Below, piece by piece: positions 1 through 6,666 of a stretch of 64,000 nucleotides of DNA. Origin of the DNA: Sphaerochaeta associata. GTDB taxonomy: Bacteria; Spirochaetota; Spirochaetia; Sphaerochaetales; Sphaerochaetaceae. The stretch covers positions 1,364,001-1,428,000 of the forward strand of contig NZ_CP094929.1 of assembly GCF_022869165.1 (NCBI RefSeq), written 5' to 3'. The translations under genes and the position numbers were made by a program. Numbering within the stretch: the first letter of the stretch is position 1; each line of letters begins with the position of its first letter. Under the pieces are notes generated by a model. It was not told where the DNA came from. It was given only the letters and a program-made list of their open reading frames with translations, and ran no database searches.

Positions 1-2
1 TC

Positions 3-437
3 AGACGCATGGTGACCGAGCACAACGGCAGGGTCTGGGAAGACAGCTGTGTTGAGGTTTTCTTGCAGCGGGAAGGCCGGGCAGAGTATGTGAATGTCGA
101 GTGCAGCGCCAGTACCAGCATTTTGGTCGGCAGGGGGGAAGGACGGGCGAACCGTACGTTGTTCCCGCTTGAATTCATCAATGCAATCGAACACTCGGTC
201 GAGATTTTGGAAAATTCCAACAAACAGAGCCGTTGGACCCTTGATGTGAGCCTTCCTCTGGTTTCCTTGGGCCTGGTGGAAGAAGGCGAGGACATCAAGG
301 CGGTGCAGCTGAAGGGGAATTTCTATTGCTGCGGCGATAAGCTTGCCAAGCCTCACTTTCTTGCTGTTTCAGAAATTGGTACGCTGAAGCCGGATTTCCA
401 TGCTCCGTCGTTTTTCTGTCCTATACGGTTTGCCTGA
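3..437 (+). CDS. Carbohydrate-binding family 9-like protein, 3' part
   Basis: The reading frame is open to the left edge, so this is the C-terminal part of a longer gene; the first ATG at 9 is probably internal. The stretch VWEDSCVEVFL near the start matches the WEDSCVE-type motif seen in CBM9-like domains of uncharacterised bacterial proteins, which resemble the xylan-binding CBM9 fold. There is no signal peptide or catalytic motif in the visible part. It converges on tcdA, with 23 bases between the two stop codons. The exact ligand cannot be inferred. The family call is from one motif and general composition. Confidence 0.55.
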   Translation, partial: RRMVTEHNGRVWEDSCVEVFLQREGRAEYVNVECSASTSILVGRGEGRANRTLFPLEFINAIEHSVEILENSNKQSRWTLDVSLPLVSLGLVEEGEDIKAVQLKGNFYCCGDKLAKPHFLAVSEIGTLKPDFHAPSFFCPIRFA

Positions 438-460
438 AAACCAGGAGTTGCGCAATGGCC

Positions 461-1261
461 TCAGGGCTTGTTCGAATTAGGGTTGAATGCCTCTTCTCCT
501 GAGAGCAACGTGCCATCCAGGAGTTTGCTGAGGGCCAAGTGCGCCAATTGCTGGCCGAAGACGGCGGTGACGGTGGGAAGGCTTCCCAGTACGTTGCGCT
601 TTCTTCCCCTGTCGATGATTTGCTCATTGAAGTCAGCGTGTTCTTCTTCCTCAGGCTTTCTGTAGGTGAATTGGACCAACTCTGGGCTGTAGATGACATC
701 GATTCCCCTTCCAACACCTCTTTTTCTGAGGTTTGTCCGCACAGCTCGTGCCAACGGGCAGCCATAGGTATCCATCAGGTCGGCTTTTCTTACTAAAAAC
801 GGGTCACGTCTGAGGGCCGCCCCCATGCTGCTGATCACCGGTATGTTGCGATTGTATGCCTCCTGCAGCAAGGAGCATTTGGGATTCAACGAGTCGATGG
901 CATCGATGACGAGGTCTATGTCGCCTTCCAGGATTTGGCCGAGCGTCTCTTGTTGCACGAAGAGGGGAAGAGCCTCCAATTTGCAGTCGGGGTTGATCGC
1001 CTTCACCCGCTCTGCGGCCACCTCGGTCTTCAACCTGCCCAGACTATCGTAGGTTGCAAGAATCTGTCGATTGAGGTTGGTGATGCCTACGGTGTCGAAA
1101 TCGACGATTCGAATAGTACCGATGCCGCTGCGTACCAAGGACTCGAGGCACATGCCTCCCACAGCCCCCAGTCCCACCAGTACGACATGTTTCTCATGCA
1201 AGGAGTGGACGACATTTTCACCGAGAAGTCTGGTTATGCGTAAGAATTGCTCTGATTTCAT
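461..1261 (-). CDS. tcdA: tRNA threonylcarbamoyladenosine dehydratase (ThiF/E1-like)
   Basis: This 266-residue protein is an E1-like adenylating enzyme that would cyclise t6A37 in ANN-decoding tRNAs to ct6A. The nucleotide-binding loop VGLGAVGG lies near residue 30, the Asp of DFDTV follows near 54, and NLNRQ near 63. The segment RRDPFLVRKADLMDTYGCPL, followed by arginine-rich LRKRG, is characteristic of TcdA/CsdL rather than MoeB or ThiF. The start at 1261 (MKSEQF) was chosen because a longer frame to 1444 only adds residues that overlap the upstream gene. It overlaps the 3' end of the TatD gene by 44 bases, suggesting cotranscription. Confidence 0.85.
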   Translation of the reverse strand: MKSEQFLRITRLLGENVVHSLHEKHVVLVGLGAVGGMCLESLVRSGIGTIRIVDFDTVGITNLNRQILATYDSLGRLKTEVAAERVKAINPDCKLEALPLFVQQETLGQILEGDIDLVIDAIDSLNPKCSLLQEAYNRNIPVISSMGAALRRDPFLVRKADLMDTYGCPLARAVRTNLRKRGVGRGIDVIYSPELVQFTYRKPEEEEHADFNEQIIDRGRKRNVLGSLPTVTAVFGQQLAHLALSKLLDGTLLSGEEAFNPNSNKP

Positions 1262-1889
1262 CGTTGTGTTTCTCCAGTTGTTCTTCACTGCAGCCGCTGA
1301 GGCTGCAAAAGGCTTGTATGTGCTCGGTAAACATCCGCTCATAATCTCCTTCATCGCCAGTAAAGTCGGATTCCAAAGCGAAGGGCAGCGTTTTGATGTG
1401 CTGCATGTGCCCAACAAGACGACTGTTGTAGATATTCGGACCATAGGAGGGGATGACGCCGTAGCCTACCGCTTCCTTGATCGTTTCGATGCTTGCCGTA
1501 CAGCCGTGCCACAAAAGCGGCGGAAGTCTTCTACGCTGGGCCCTGAGCAGCGAGAGAAGCAAGCCGTCCTCCCGTACACAGTGCAGGCTGATGCTTCGCC
1601 CCAGCTCGAAGCCGATGTGCAGTATTTCTGCAAGGAAAGCCAGCTGGCCCTCCCTGTCGGGAGAGCGACGGTCCAAGCCGACCTCTGCAATTAAAAATCC
1701 GGGATTCGCCACCAGATGGTCATAGAGTACAGTGGCATCAAAAGGAAGTTCTGAAGGCAGGACTCCAATGCCACCGAGCGCCAAGAGCCCCCTGTGCTGC
1801 AACCTCGGCCATTCGGAAGGCTTGCTGGTGGCATAGAGTGCATTCTTTGTTGCTTGCTCGTTGGAAAGGTGTCGGTGGGCGTCAAACAT
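1218..1889 (-). CDS. TatD-family metal-dependent hydrolase
   Basis: A 223-residue amidohydrolase-fold protein of the TatD DNase family. Metal ligands expected for the family are present: HxH at residues 5 and 7 (DAHRH), Glu69 in AEVGLD, His103 in SLHCV, His128 in WHG and Asp175 in ESD. It is somewhat shorter than typical TatD proteins (about 260 residues). Proteins of this family are 3'-5' nucleases or D-aminoacyl-tRNA deacylases; the sequence does not tell which. It is first in a two-gene unit with tcdA, so a tRNA-related role is possible but only inferred from position. Confidence 0.75.
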   Translation of the reverse strand: MFDAHRHLSNEQATKNALYATSKPSEWPRLQHRGLLALGGIGVLPSELPFDATVLYDHLVANPGFLIAEVGLDRRSPDREGQLAFLAEILHIGFELGRSISLHCVREDGLLLSLLRAQRRRLPPLLWHGCTASIETIKEAVGYGVIPSYGPNIYNSRLVGHMQHIKTLPFALESDFTGDEGDYERMFTEHIQAFCSLSGCSEEQLEKHNDEIRAILTHNQTSR

Positions 1890-1924
1890 GTCTTATCGTA
1901 CGGCTGGGGAAGCAGGAGGTCAAG

Positions 1925-2236
1925 CTAGACCAGAAGAGCCAGATACGTCACCCCGATGGAGAGCAGGATGGGAATCACCATCCCCCGCCTCTTGTAAGCG
2001 AATATTGATGCGGCGGCGATGCCGAGCAATCCTGCGTACCAGCTTTCGTTGTAGTCGAGGATGACTGAGGGGAAAATGAGGGGACCGAGGGCTGCTATCG
2101 GCAGCAGCCTGAGGCTCTTGGAGAGAAACTTCGGCAGACGGTCGAGAAACGTTGCGTAATAGGGCAGGGCGCGTACCAGAAAAGTGGCTGCGGCGCTGAG
2201 CAGGATGGGAACGAGGAATGGATGGCTTTCAGTCAT
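1925..2236 (-). CDS. azlD: Branched-chain amino acid export small subunit AzlD
   Basis: A 103-residue membrane protein with about four hydrophobic segments and the FLVRALPY sequence near its N-terminus that is typical of AzlD. It works with AzlC to export branched-chain amino acids or analogues across the cytoplasmic membrane. The ATG at 2236 overlaps the azlC stop in a TCAT (ATGA on the minus strand) arrangement, which fixes the start and indicates translational coupling. An upstream-extended frame to 2311 is out of keeping with this coupling. Confidence 0.85.
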   Translation of the reverse strand: MTESHPFLVPILLSAAATFLVRALPYYATFLDRLPKFLSKSLRLLPIAALGPLIFPSVILDYNESWYAGLLGIAAASIFAYKRRGMVIPILLSIGVTYLALLV

Positions 2237-2934
2237 ACGTACTCCTGGACTTCTTCGGTGATCGCCGCACCGATGAAACTGGCGGCAAGCATGGAGATGA
2301 CGAATGCCCAACCGACGCCAAGGTCGAAGAATACAATGAGGATGCTGTTGAGAACAGCCGATATTGCAGCAATCAAAAGTACTTTGGAGCCTTTCTGGCG
2401 GAACTCCTGGGCAAGAAGGGAGCTGAACATGGCATACAGGGTGACGCCGACAGCCAGCTGCAAAGCCGTGGGGAGAACCATGCCGACCAAAAACCCTGCG
2501 GCGGTTCCACTTACCCAGCCTGCATAGGCTGTCAGCTCCAGACCTGCCAGATAGTGTTTTGTTATGGGTTGGTTATGGAGTACCGCAACACTGAAAACCT
2601 CGTCAGTGGTACCATGGGCGAGCAGCGGCCGCTGCCAGCCTCCGATTCCCTTTTCCAGGTTGCGTGAAAGTTCAGCGCCCATGAAGGAGTACCGAAGGTT
2701 GACCAAGAGGACGCTGATGAAGATTTCGGCGAGTATGGCCCCTTTTCCCATGAGATTTGCTGCAAGAAACTGGCCGCTTCCGGCAAAATTGGTGAGTGAG
2801 AAGAGCACAGCCTCCCAGATTCTCAGTCCCAGATCCCTGCACACCAACCCGAAAGCCATTGCGGTCGGGAAGTATCCAACAAAGATGGGAAAGCCCTCTT
2901 GGCAGCCTTGTTTGAAGGTAAGTTCTGGTTGCAT
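2233..2934 (-). CDS. azlC: Branched-chain amino acid permease AzlC
   Basis: A 233-residue polytopic membrane protein of the AzlC family (LIV-E exporters). The N-terminal FKQGCQEGFPIFVGYFPTAM stretch and the following FGLVCRDLGL segment fit the family pattern GxxxxxPIxxGYxPxGxxFG. Later segments include NFAGSGQF and LLVNLRYSFMGA, also family-typical. It forms a coupled pair with azlD downstream. The gene is divergent from the unknown gene at 3011. No regulator is adjacent. Confidence 0.88.
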   Translation of the reverse strand: MQPELTFKQGCQEGFPIFVGYFPTAMAFGLVCRDLGLRIWEAVLFSLTNFAGSGQFLAANLMGKGAILAEIFISVLLVNLRYSFMGAELSRNLEKGIGGWQRPLLAHGTTDEVFSVAVLHNQPITKHYLAGLELTAYAGWVSGTAAGFLVGMVLPTALQLAVGVTLYAMFSSLLAQEFRQKGSKVLLIAAISAVLNSILIVFFDLGVGWAFVISMLAASFIGAAITEEVQEYV

Positions 2935-3010
2935 GAGCGTCAGAGTATTCTTTTACACCCTTTCTTGCAAGCCTTGGGTGTGCTATCATACCTTACTTTC
3001 GGAGGTGCCT

Positions 3011-3775
3011 ATGGCTGTTTATCTTGCAAATACCGGCTTGGAGATTTTGCTTAAAGACGGGTCTCTCGACCAGAAACAAATGCTCGCTTGGTTCGAGGAT
3101 GCTGTACGAATTCCCACCAGCTATGGGTTTTATGCCACCAAGGTGCTCGATAGCGGGCTTACCCTGGTGTACCGCGTGCTTGCCAAGGGTGCAGATATGG
3201 AGATCGCCGGCCTGGATATGCATATGAGCGGTCGTTGTCTATGGTCGGCCAAACCCTTGGTACGCATCGGAGAGACAGAAGCCCTCTCGATTACCCTGCT
3301 CATGACCAACCCCTCGGAGCGAAGTGCATTTATTGCAACGCTTGTTCATGCAGCAACCTTGGACCATATTGATGAGGATTCCATTCTCAATCTGCAGGTC
3401 TGTGCATTCCCTCAAGCCCTTGATGCCTTTGACAGCCGTCAGGCGTATGAGGATGTGACCGATGAGAAGGGAAGGTTGGAGGACAAGAAGCTTCTGCCGT
3501 TCAATTACATCATGGCGCGTGATGAAAGCCTCAGTGATGAGGACCGCCAGAAGTTCGCCAAACAGGAGCAGATGGTTCTGCTCTGCGGTCCGGTTCTGGC
3601 GGTTCAGCAGCGAGTACATGGTTTTCGTGATACGCAGTGCATGGTGGCGACCATTGCAACGGAGATGGGGCATCTGGACCTGGTTTACTCGGCCAAGCAG
3701 CTGGCCAAACCCCTTCAGAAAGGCTCCTATGTGGTTGCCAGCTGTGTGATCAGTGCTGATGTGTTGACCGACTAG
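3011..3775 (+). CDS. Conserved-looking protein of unknown function
   Basis: I do not recognise this 254-residue protein. The ATG at 3011 has an ideal GGAGGT Shine-Dalgarno sequence at 3001-3006, so the start is secure, although the frame stays open upstream to 2564. There is no signal peptide or membrane segment. It begins MAVYLANTGLEILLKDG and has a mixed alpha/beta composition with several acidic clusters; its single Cys-Gly pair (LLCGPV) is not a known catalytic motif. It stands alone, divergent from azlC and overlapping the end of the convergent msrBA gene by four bases. Confidence 0.8.
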   Translation: MAVYLANTGLEILLKDGSLDQKQMLAWFEDAVRIPTSYGFYATKVLDSGLTLVYRVLAKGADMEIAGLDMHMSGRCLWSAKPLVRIGETEALSITLLMTNPSERSAFIATLVHAATLDHIDEDSILNLQVCAFPQALDAFDSRQAYEDVTDEKGRLEDKKLLPFNYIMARDESLSDEDRQKFAKQEQMVLLCGPVLAVQQRVHGFRDTQCMVATIATEMGHLDLVYSAKQLAKPLQKGSYVVASCVISADVLTD

Positions 3776-4761
3776 AACCGTTTGACCCACGCATGGCAAT
3801 ACGGTTGTGAACCCTTGCGTACGTAGTAATCCTGATGATACTCCTCGGCAGGGTAGAAGATTGCCGCCCCCCTGAGCGTGGTTGCAATCTTCAATCCTTT
3901 TGCTTCGAGAATCTCGATCAGGCGGACTGCGGTATCGAACTCGCTTCTGCTGCGATAGAAAACCGCTGAGAGGTACTGGTTGCCGATATCCGGGCCCTGC
4001 CCGTCGGTCTGCGTCGGGTCATGGATTTCGAAAAAGAACTTTGCCAGATCTTCATAACTTACTTCCAGTGGATTGTAGTACACCTTCACTGCTTCCAGGT
4101 GTCCGCTCGTATGAGTCAGCACATCCTGATAGGTGGGATCGGCCAACGTTCCCCCGGTATACCCGCTCACTGCAGAGTACACTCCCTTCTTCTGTTCAAA
4201 GAGGTGTTCAACCCCCCAGAAACAACCTCCCGCGAAAACCGCCTCGGCAACGGGTGTTTCCTGACGGAAAACCAGGGAGATGGAATTGACGCAGTGACGG
4301 GTATTCTTCTCGGTGAATCGTTCGCCGGTAAACACATGACCCAGGTGACCTTGGCAGGTTGCACAGACAATTTCAGTCCTGCTTCCGTCGGCGTCGGGAT
4401 AACGCAGGACGGCATTGGGGATTTCATCATCGAAGGACGGCCAACCGCAACCCGAGTGGAACTTGCTCTGTGAGCTGTACAACGGCGAGTTGCACCACCT
4501 GCAGTAGTAGGTTCCCTCTTCCTCGGTATCGGTATAGGCGCCGGTGAAAGCTCGTTCGGTTCCCTTGTTGATTATGACCTGGGACTCCTGGGCATTGAGT
4601 GTATTCCTAAGGCTCTGGTCCAGTGGTTGAAAAGTAAAGCGTTGTTGGGTTGTTGCCATGGTTTCCTCTATAAGCGGTTGTGCTTGGGCTTTTGGTCTGA
4701 TGATAACGATGATGACGGCTAGAATGAGTATGATGATCAGCAGTACAAGGTAGCGACTCAT
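3772..4761 (-). CDS. msrBA: Membrane-anchored bifunctional peptide methionine sulfoxide reductase, MsrB-MsrA order
   Basis: A 329-residue fusion. After one N-terminal membrane segment (residues about 3-21) comes an MsrB domain with zinc-binding CRWC (Cys87, Cys90) and CATC (Cys133, Cys136), the GCGWPSF motif with a potential resolving Cys, and the catalytic Cys157 in RHCVNS. An MsrA domain follows with the active site GCFWG (Cys180) and a C-terminal resolving Cys in PYCHAW. MsrB repairs Met-R-sulfoxide and MsrA Met-S-sulfoxide. The ATG at 4761 is preferred to 4767 because GGAGG abuts the latter but lies six bases from the former. The anchor suggests the enzyme acts outside the cytoplasm. It is last in an operon with an FMN-binding protein and two membrane proteins. 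Confidence 0.93.
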   Translation of the reverse strand: MSRYLVLLIIILILAVIIVIIRPKAQAQPLIEETMATTQQRFTFQPLDQSLRNTLNAQESQVIINKGTERAFTGAYTDTEEEGTYYCRWCNSPLYSSQSKFHSGCGWPSFDDEIPNAVLRYPDADGSRTEIVCATCQGHLGHVFTGERFTEKNTRHCVNSISLVFRQETPVAEAVFAGGCFWGVEHLFEQKKGVYSAVSGYTGGTLADPTYQDVLTHTSGHLEAVKVYYNPLEVSYEDLAKFFFEIHDPTQTDGQGPDIGNQYLSAVFYRSRSEFDTAVRLIEILEAKGLKIATTLRGAAIFYPAEEYHQDYYVRKGSQPYCHAWVKRF

Positions 4762-4780
4762 AAGCATCCTCCTTCTGGGT

Positions 4781-5674
4781 TTACCAGAATTTGAGTAGAA
4801 TCGGGGGGACCTTTTGCTGGTACGCCTGATACGCAGGATATTTGCTCTTTGTAATACTCTCGGTGAAGATGGTCGATCCGATGAACAGCAAGGTCAGAAG
4901 AAGCGGACCTATAAGCGTGTAATGAAGCAGCGATTGCGAGAATGATACGCAAAACAGGTAGATGGAGAACCACACGCCAAGCTCTCCAAAGTAGTTGGGA
5001 TGACGGCTGAATCTGAACAAGCCGGAGGTCCTGAATCCCCGTTCGTAATCTTCTGCATGCTCCTCAACCCTGGGCAGCAGGTTATACTTTGCCTGTTGGA
5101 ATGTGTATTGCTGTTGGTCTGCAAGTGTCTCGATGCCCAGACAGAGGGCGAACATCAGGATTGCTGCAAACGAAAGAGGTGTGAAGGTTGGGTTTGAAGG
5201 CTCGACAAGCAGTACCAGCGGACTGGTGAAAGCGATGAAGAGCATCTGTTGGTAGCAGGCGATGAAGAGGAAATTGAAGATCAGCCACAACACCGGATTG
5301 TTGATTCTCTCCCTGAGAATCGTCCAGCGGTAGTCCTCCTCGCCGCTGTAGCCTCCCCGACGGGCGAAGTTGAATGTGAGTCTCGCCCCCCAAAGGGTGA
5401 TGAGCACCGATACGGTGACAGCAGGTGCATTCAGCCCGGCGGAGAATGCATACATCCAAGCAAGAGCAACAGGGAGTGTGCTCCAAAGCCGGTCCGTCCA
5501 TGAGTAGTCTCCGGTGATCAGGGAGAAGAGAAAGGTGACAACAATCGAGCAGGCGGTGATGACGCCTGCTTTAACCAAGGGAGCTGTATCGAAAGATGCC
5601 TGCATGAGCGTGAAAGCGATACAGGCGGCGATGATGATGAAAAACAGAAGGATGCTTGTCTTTGTTGCTTTCAT
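4781..5674 (-). CDS. DUF1295 / steroid 5-alpha-reductase-like membrane protein
   Basis: A 297-residue protein with about seven membrane segments. The C-terminal motif FSRHPNYFGELGVWF is the signature of DUF1295 and the related isoprenylcysteine methyltransferase and steroid 5-alpha-reductase families, which use NADPH or S-adenosylmethionine on membrane substrates. The true substrate in bacteria is generally unknown. The start at 5674 (MKATKTS) puts the first hydrophobic helix directly at the N-terminus. It lies 13 bases upstream of msrBA and 37 bases downstream of the 140-residue membrane protein, so it is very likely part of the same operon. Confidence 0.8.
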   Translation of the reverse strand: MKATKTSILLFFIIIAACIAFTLMQASFDTAPLVKAGVITACSIVVTFLFSLITGDYSWTDRLWSTLPVALAWMYAFSAGLNAPAVTVSVLITLWGARLTFNFARRGGYSGEEDYRWTILRERINNPVLWLIFNFLFIACYQQMLFIAFTSPLVLLVEPSNPTFTPLSFAAILMFALCLGIETLADQQQYTFQQAKYNLLPRVEEHAEDYERGFRTSGLFRFSRHPNYFGELGVWFSIYLFCVSFSQSLLHYTLIGPLLLTLLFIGSTIFTESITKSKYPAYQAYQQKVPPILLKFW

Positions 5675-5711
5675 GCACTCACTATAGCAAAGCGGGCTCC
5701 AGGTCGGCAAG

Positions 5712-6134
5712 CTAATTGATCAGCTCCCTCAAGAGATAGGCCAAATCGCCGCTTTGGATCAACTGCCACAAGGAAAGGCCCGTCTGCACCAAACCGACTA
5801 CGAGAAATATGATATGCAACGCAACGATGTCCTGAAGAATCACACACTGGATGACAATCCATGCACTGAGAGCGAATCCCAGGGCGAAGCTGGCGAGTGT
5901 TCCGACGATTGAATACCGCCAGACCAAAATACTGCATACGATGTTTCCCAACCCTATGAGGCCGAAGAGGAACAACCCAGGGATGAAATAGGATGTGAAA
6001 GGGGAGTTCTCCAAAAGGGAGAGGGGTGCTCCAAGGGGGTTGTAGATATCTGAAAGGCATCCATACCCTCCGGCCATGCCTCCGATTCCTACGATGCTGT
6101 GAAGAATGAAGAGTGTCTTTCGAATCCGGTTCAT
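5712..6134 (-). CDS. Small polytopic membrane protein of unknown function
   Basis: A 140-residue protein with about four hydrophobic segments: LFILHSIVGIGGMAGGYGCL, FIPGLFLFGLIGLGNIVCSI, a central one around SFALGFALSAWIVIQCVIL, and IVALHIIFLVVGLVQTGL. It contains no motif I recognise; two His residues within or near helices (residues about 12 and 107) could be noted as possible cofactor ligands but this is speculation. It begins two bases after the end of the FMN-binding protein gene, which strongly suggests cotranscription, and precedes the DUF1295 gene. Confidence 0.75.
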   Translation of the reverse strand: MNRIRKTLFILHSIVGIGGMAGGYGCLSDIYNPLGAPLSLLENSPFTSYFIPGLFLFGLIGLGNIVCSILVWRYSIVGTLASFALGFALSAWIVIQCVILQDIVALHIIFLVVGLVQTGLSLWQLIQSGDLAYLLRELIN

Positions 6135-6136
6135 GC

Positions 6137-6535
6137 CTATTGCGCCTTTTTCATAGCATCCTCGATGGCTTTGAGGATGACGATGCTGCTGTATGTTGCA
6201 CCACTGATGGTATCGACATCCAGCTTCTGTTCGGTCAAGACCGGGGCCAGGATTGCCTCCGCCGGCTGACCCTGTCCGCTTCTGTGTTCCAACAGTTGAA
6301 GATCGGAAATGGTTCCTTCCTTGATTGTTGCAGCAACCTTCACTTTGACAGGAAACATTGCAAAGCCGCCCTCATAGGTTCCATCCTTGATGGAAGACAG
6401 AGGCGGTGTAACAACAGAAAGGTCTTTCAGCCCTTCCAGGTTCCTCTGTACACGCTTGAAGGTGATTTGTCCAGCGATGATCAGAATTATCAAGCCGGCT
6501 ACGATGATCAATGCAATGAATACTCCCTTAGGCAT
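6137..6535 (-). CDS. Membrane-anchored FMN-binding domain protein
   Basis: A 132-residue protein: one N-terminal membrane helix (about residues 5-24) followed by a small FMN_bind domain. The flavinylation motif DTISGATYSS is present, with Thr114 the predicted site of covalent FMN attachment by ApbE, as in NqrC and RnfG. The topology puts the flavin on the outer face of the cytoplasmic membrane. The start at 6535 has GGAGG eight bases upstream, better than 6556. It is first in a four-gene operon ending in msrBA, so it may be an electron carrier for that operon. No apbE gene is in the window. Confidence 0.87.
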   Translation of the reverse strand: MPKGVFIALIIVAGLIILIIAGQITFKRVQRNLEGLKDLSVVTPPLSSIKDGTYEGGFAMFPVKVKVAATIKEGTISDLQLLEHRSGQGQPAEAILAPVLTEQKLDVDTISGATYSSIVILKAIEDAMKKAQ

Positions 6536-6666
6536 ATCGGCTCCTCCCCGTTGCAACCATATACCAATTCAGTGTTGCATTGAAGCCATGAATACCTACA
6601 TTTGTAGTATATTGTACAGCAATAATCGGACATGTAACTATGAGGCAAGAATTATTACTCGATCAA

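Noticed and set aside
1071-1694. A 207-codon plus-strand frame
   Set aside because: It runs antisense to tcdA and the TatD gene, both of which have intact motifs.
2564-3010. Upstream extension of the frame ending at 3775
   Set aside because: It overlaps azlC antisense; the ATG at 3011 has a perfect Shine-Dalgarno sequence.
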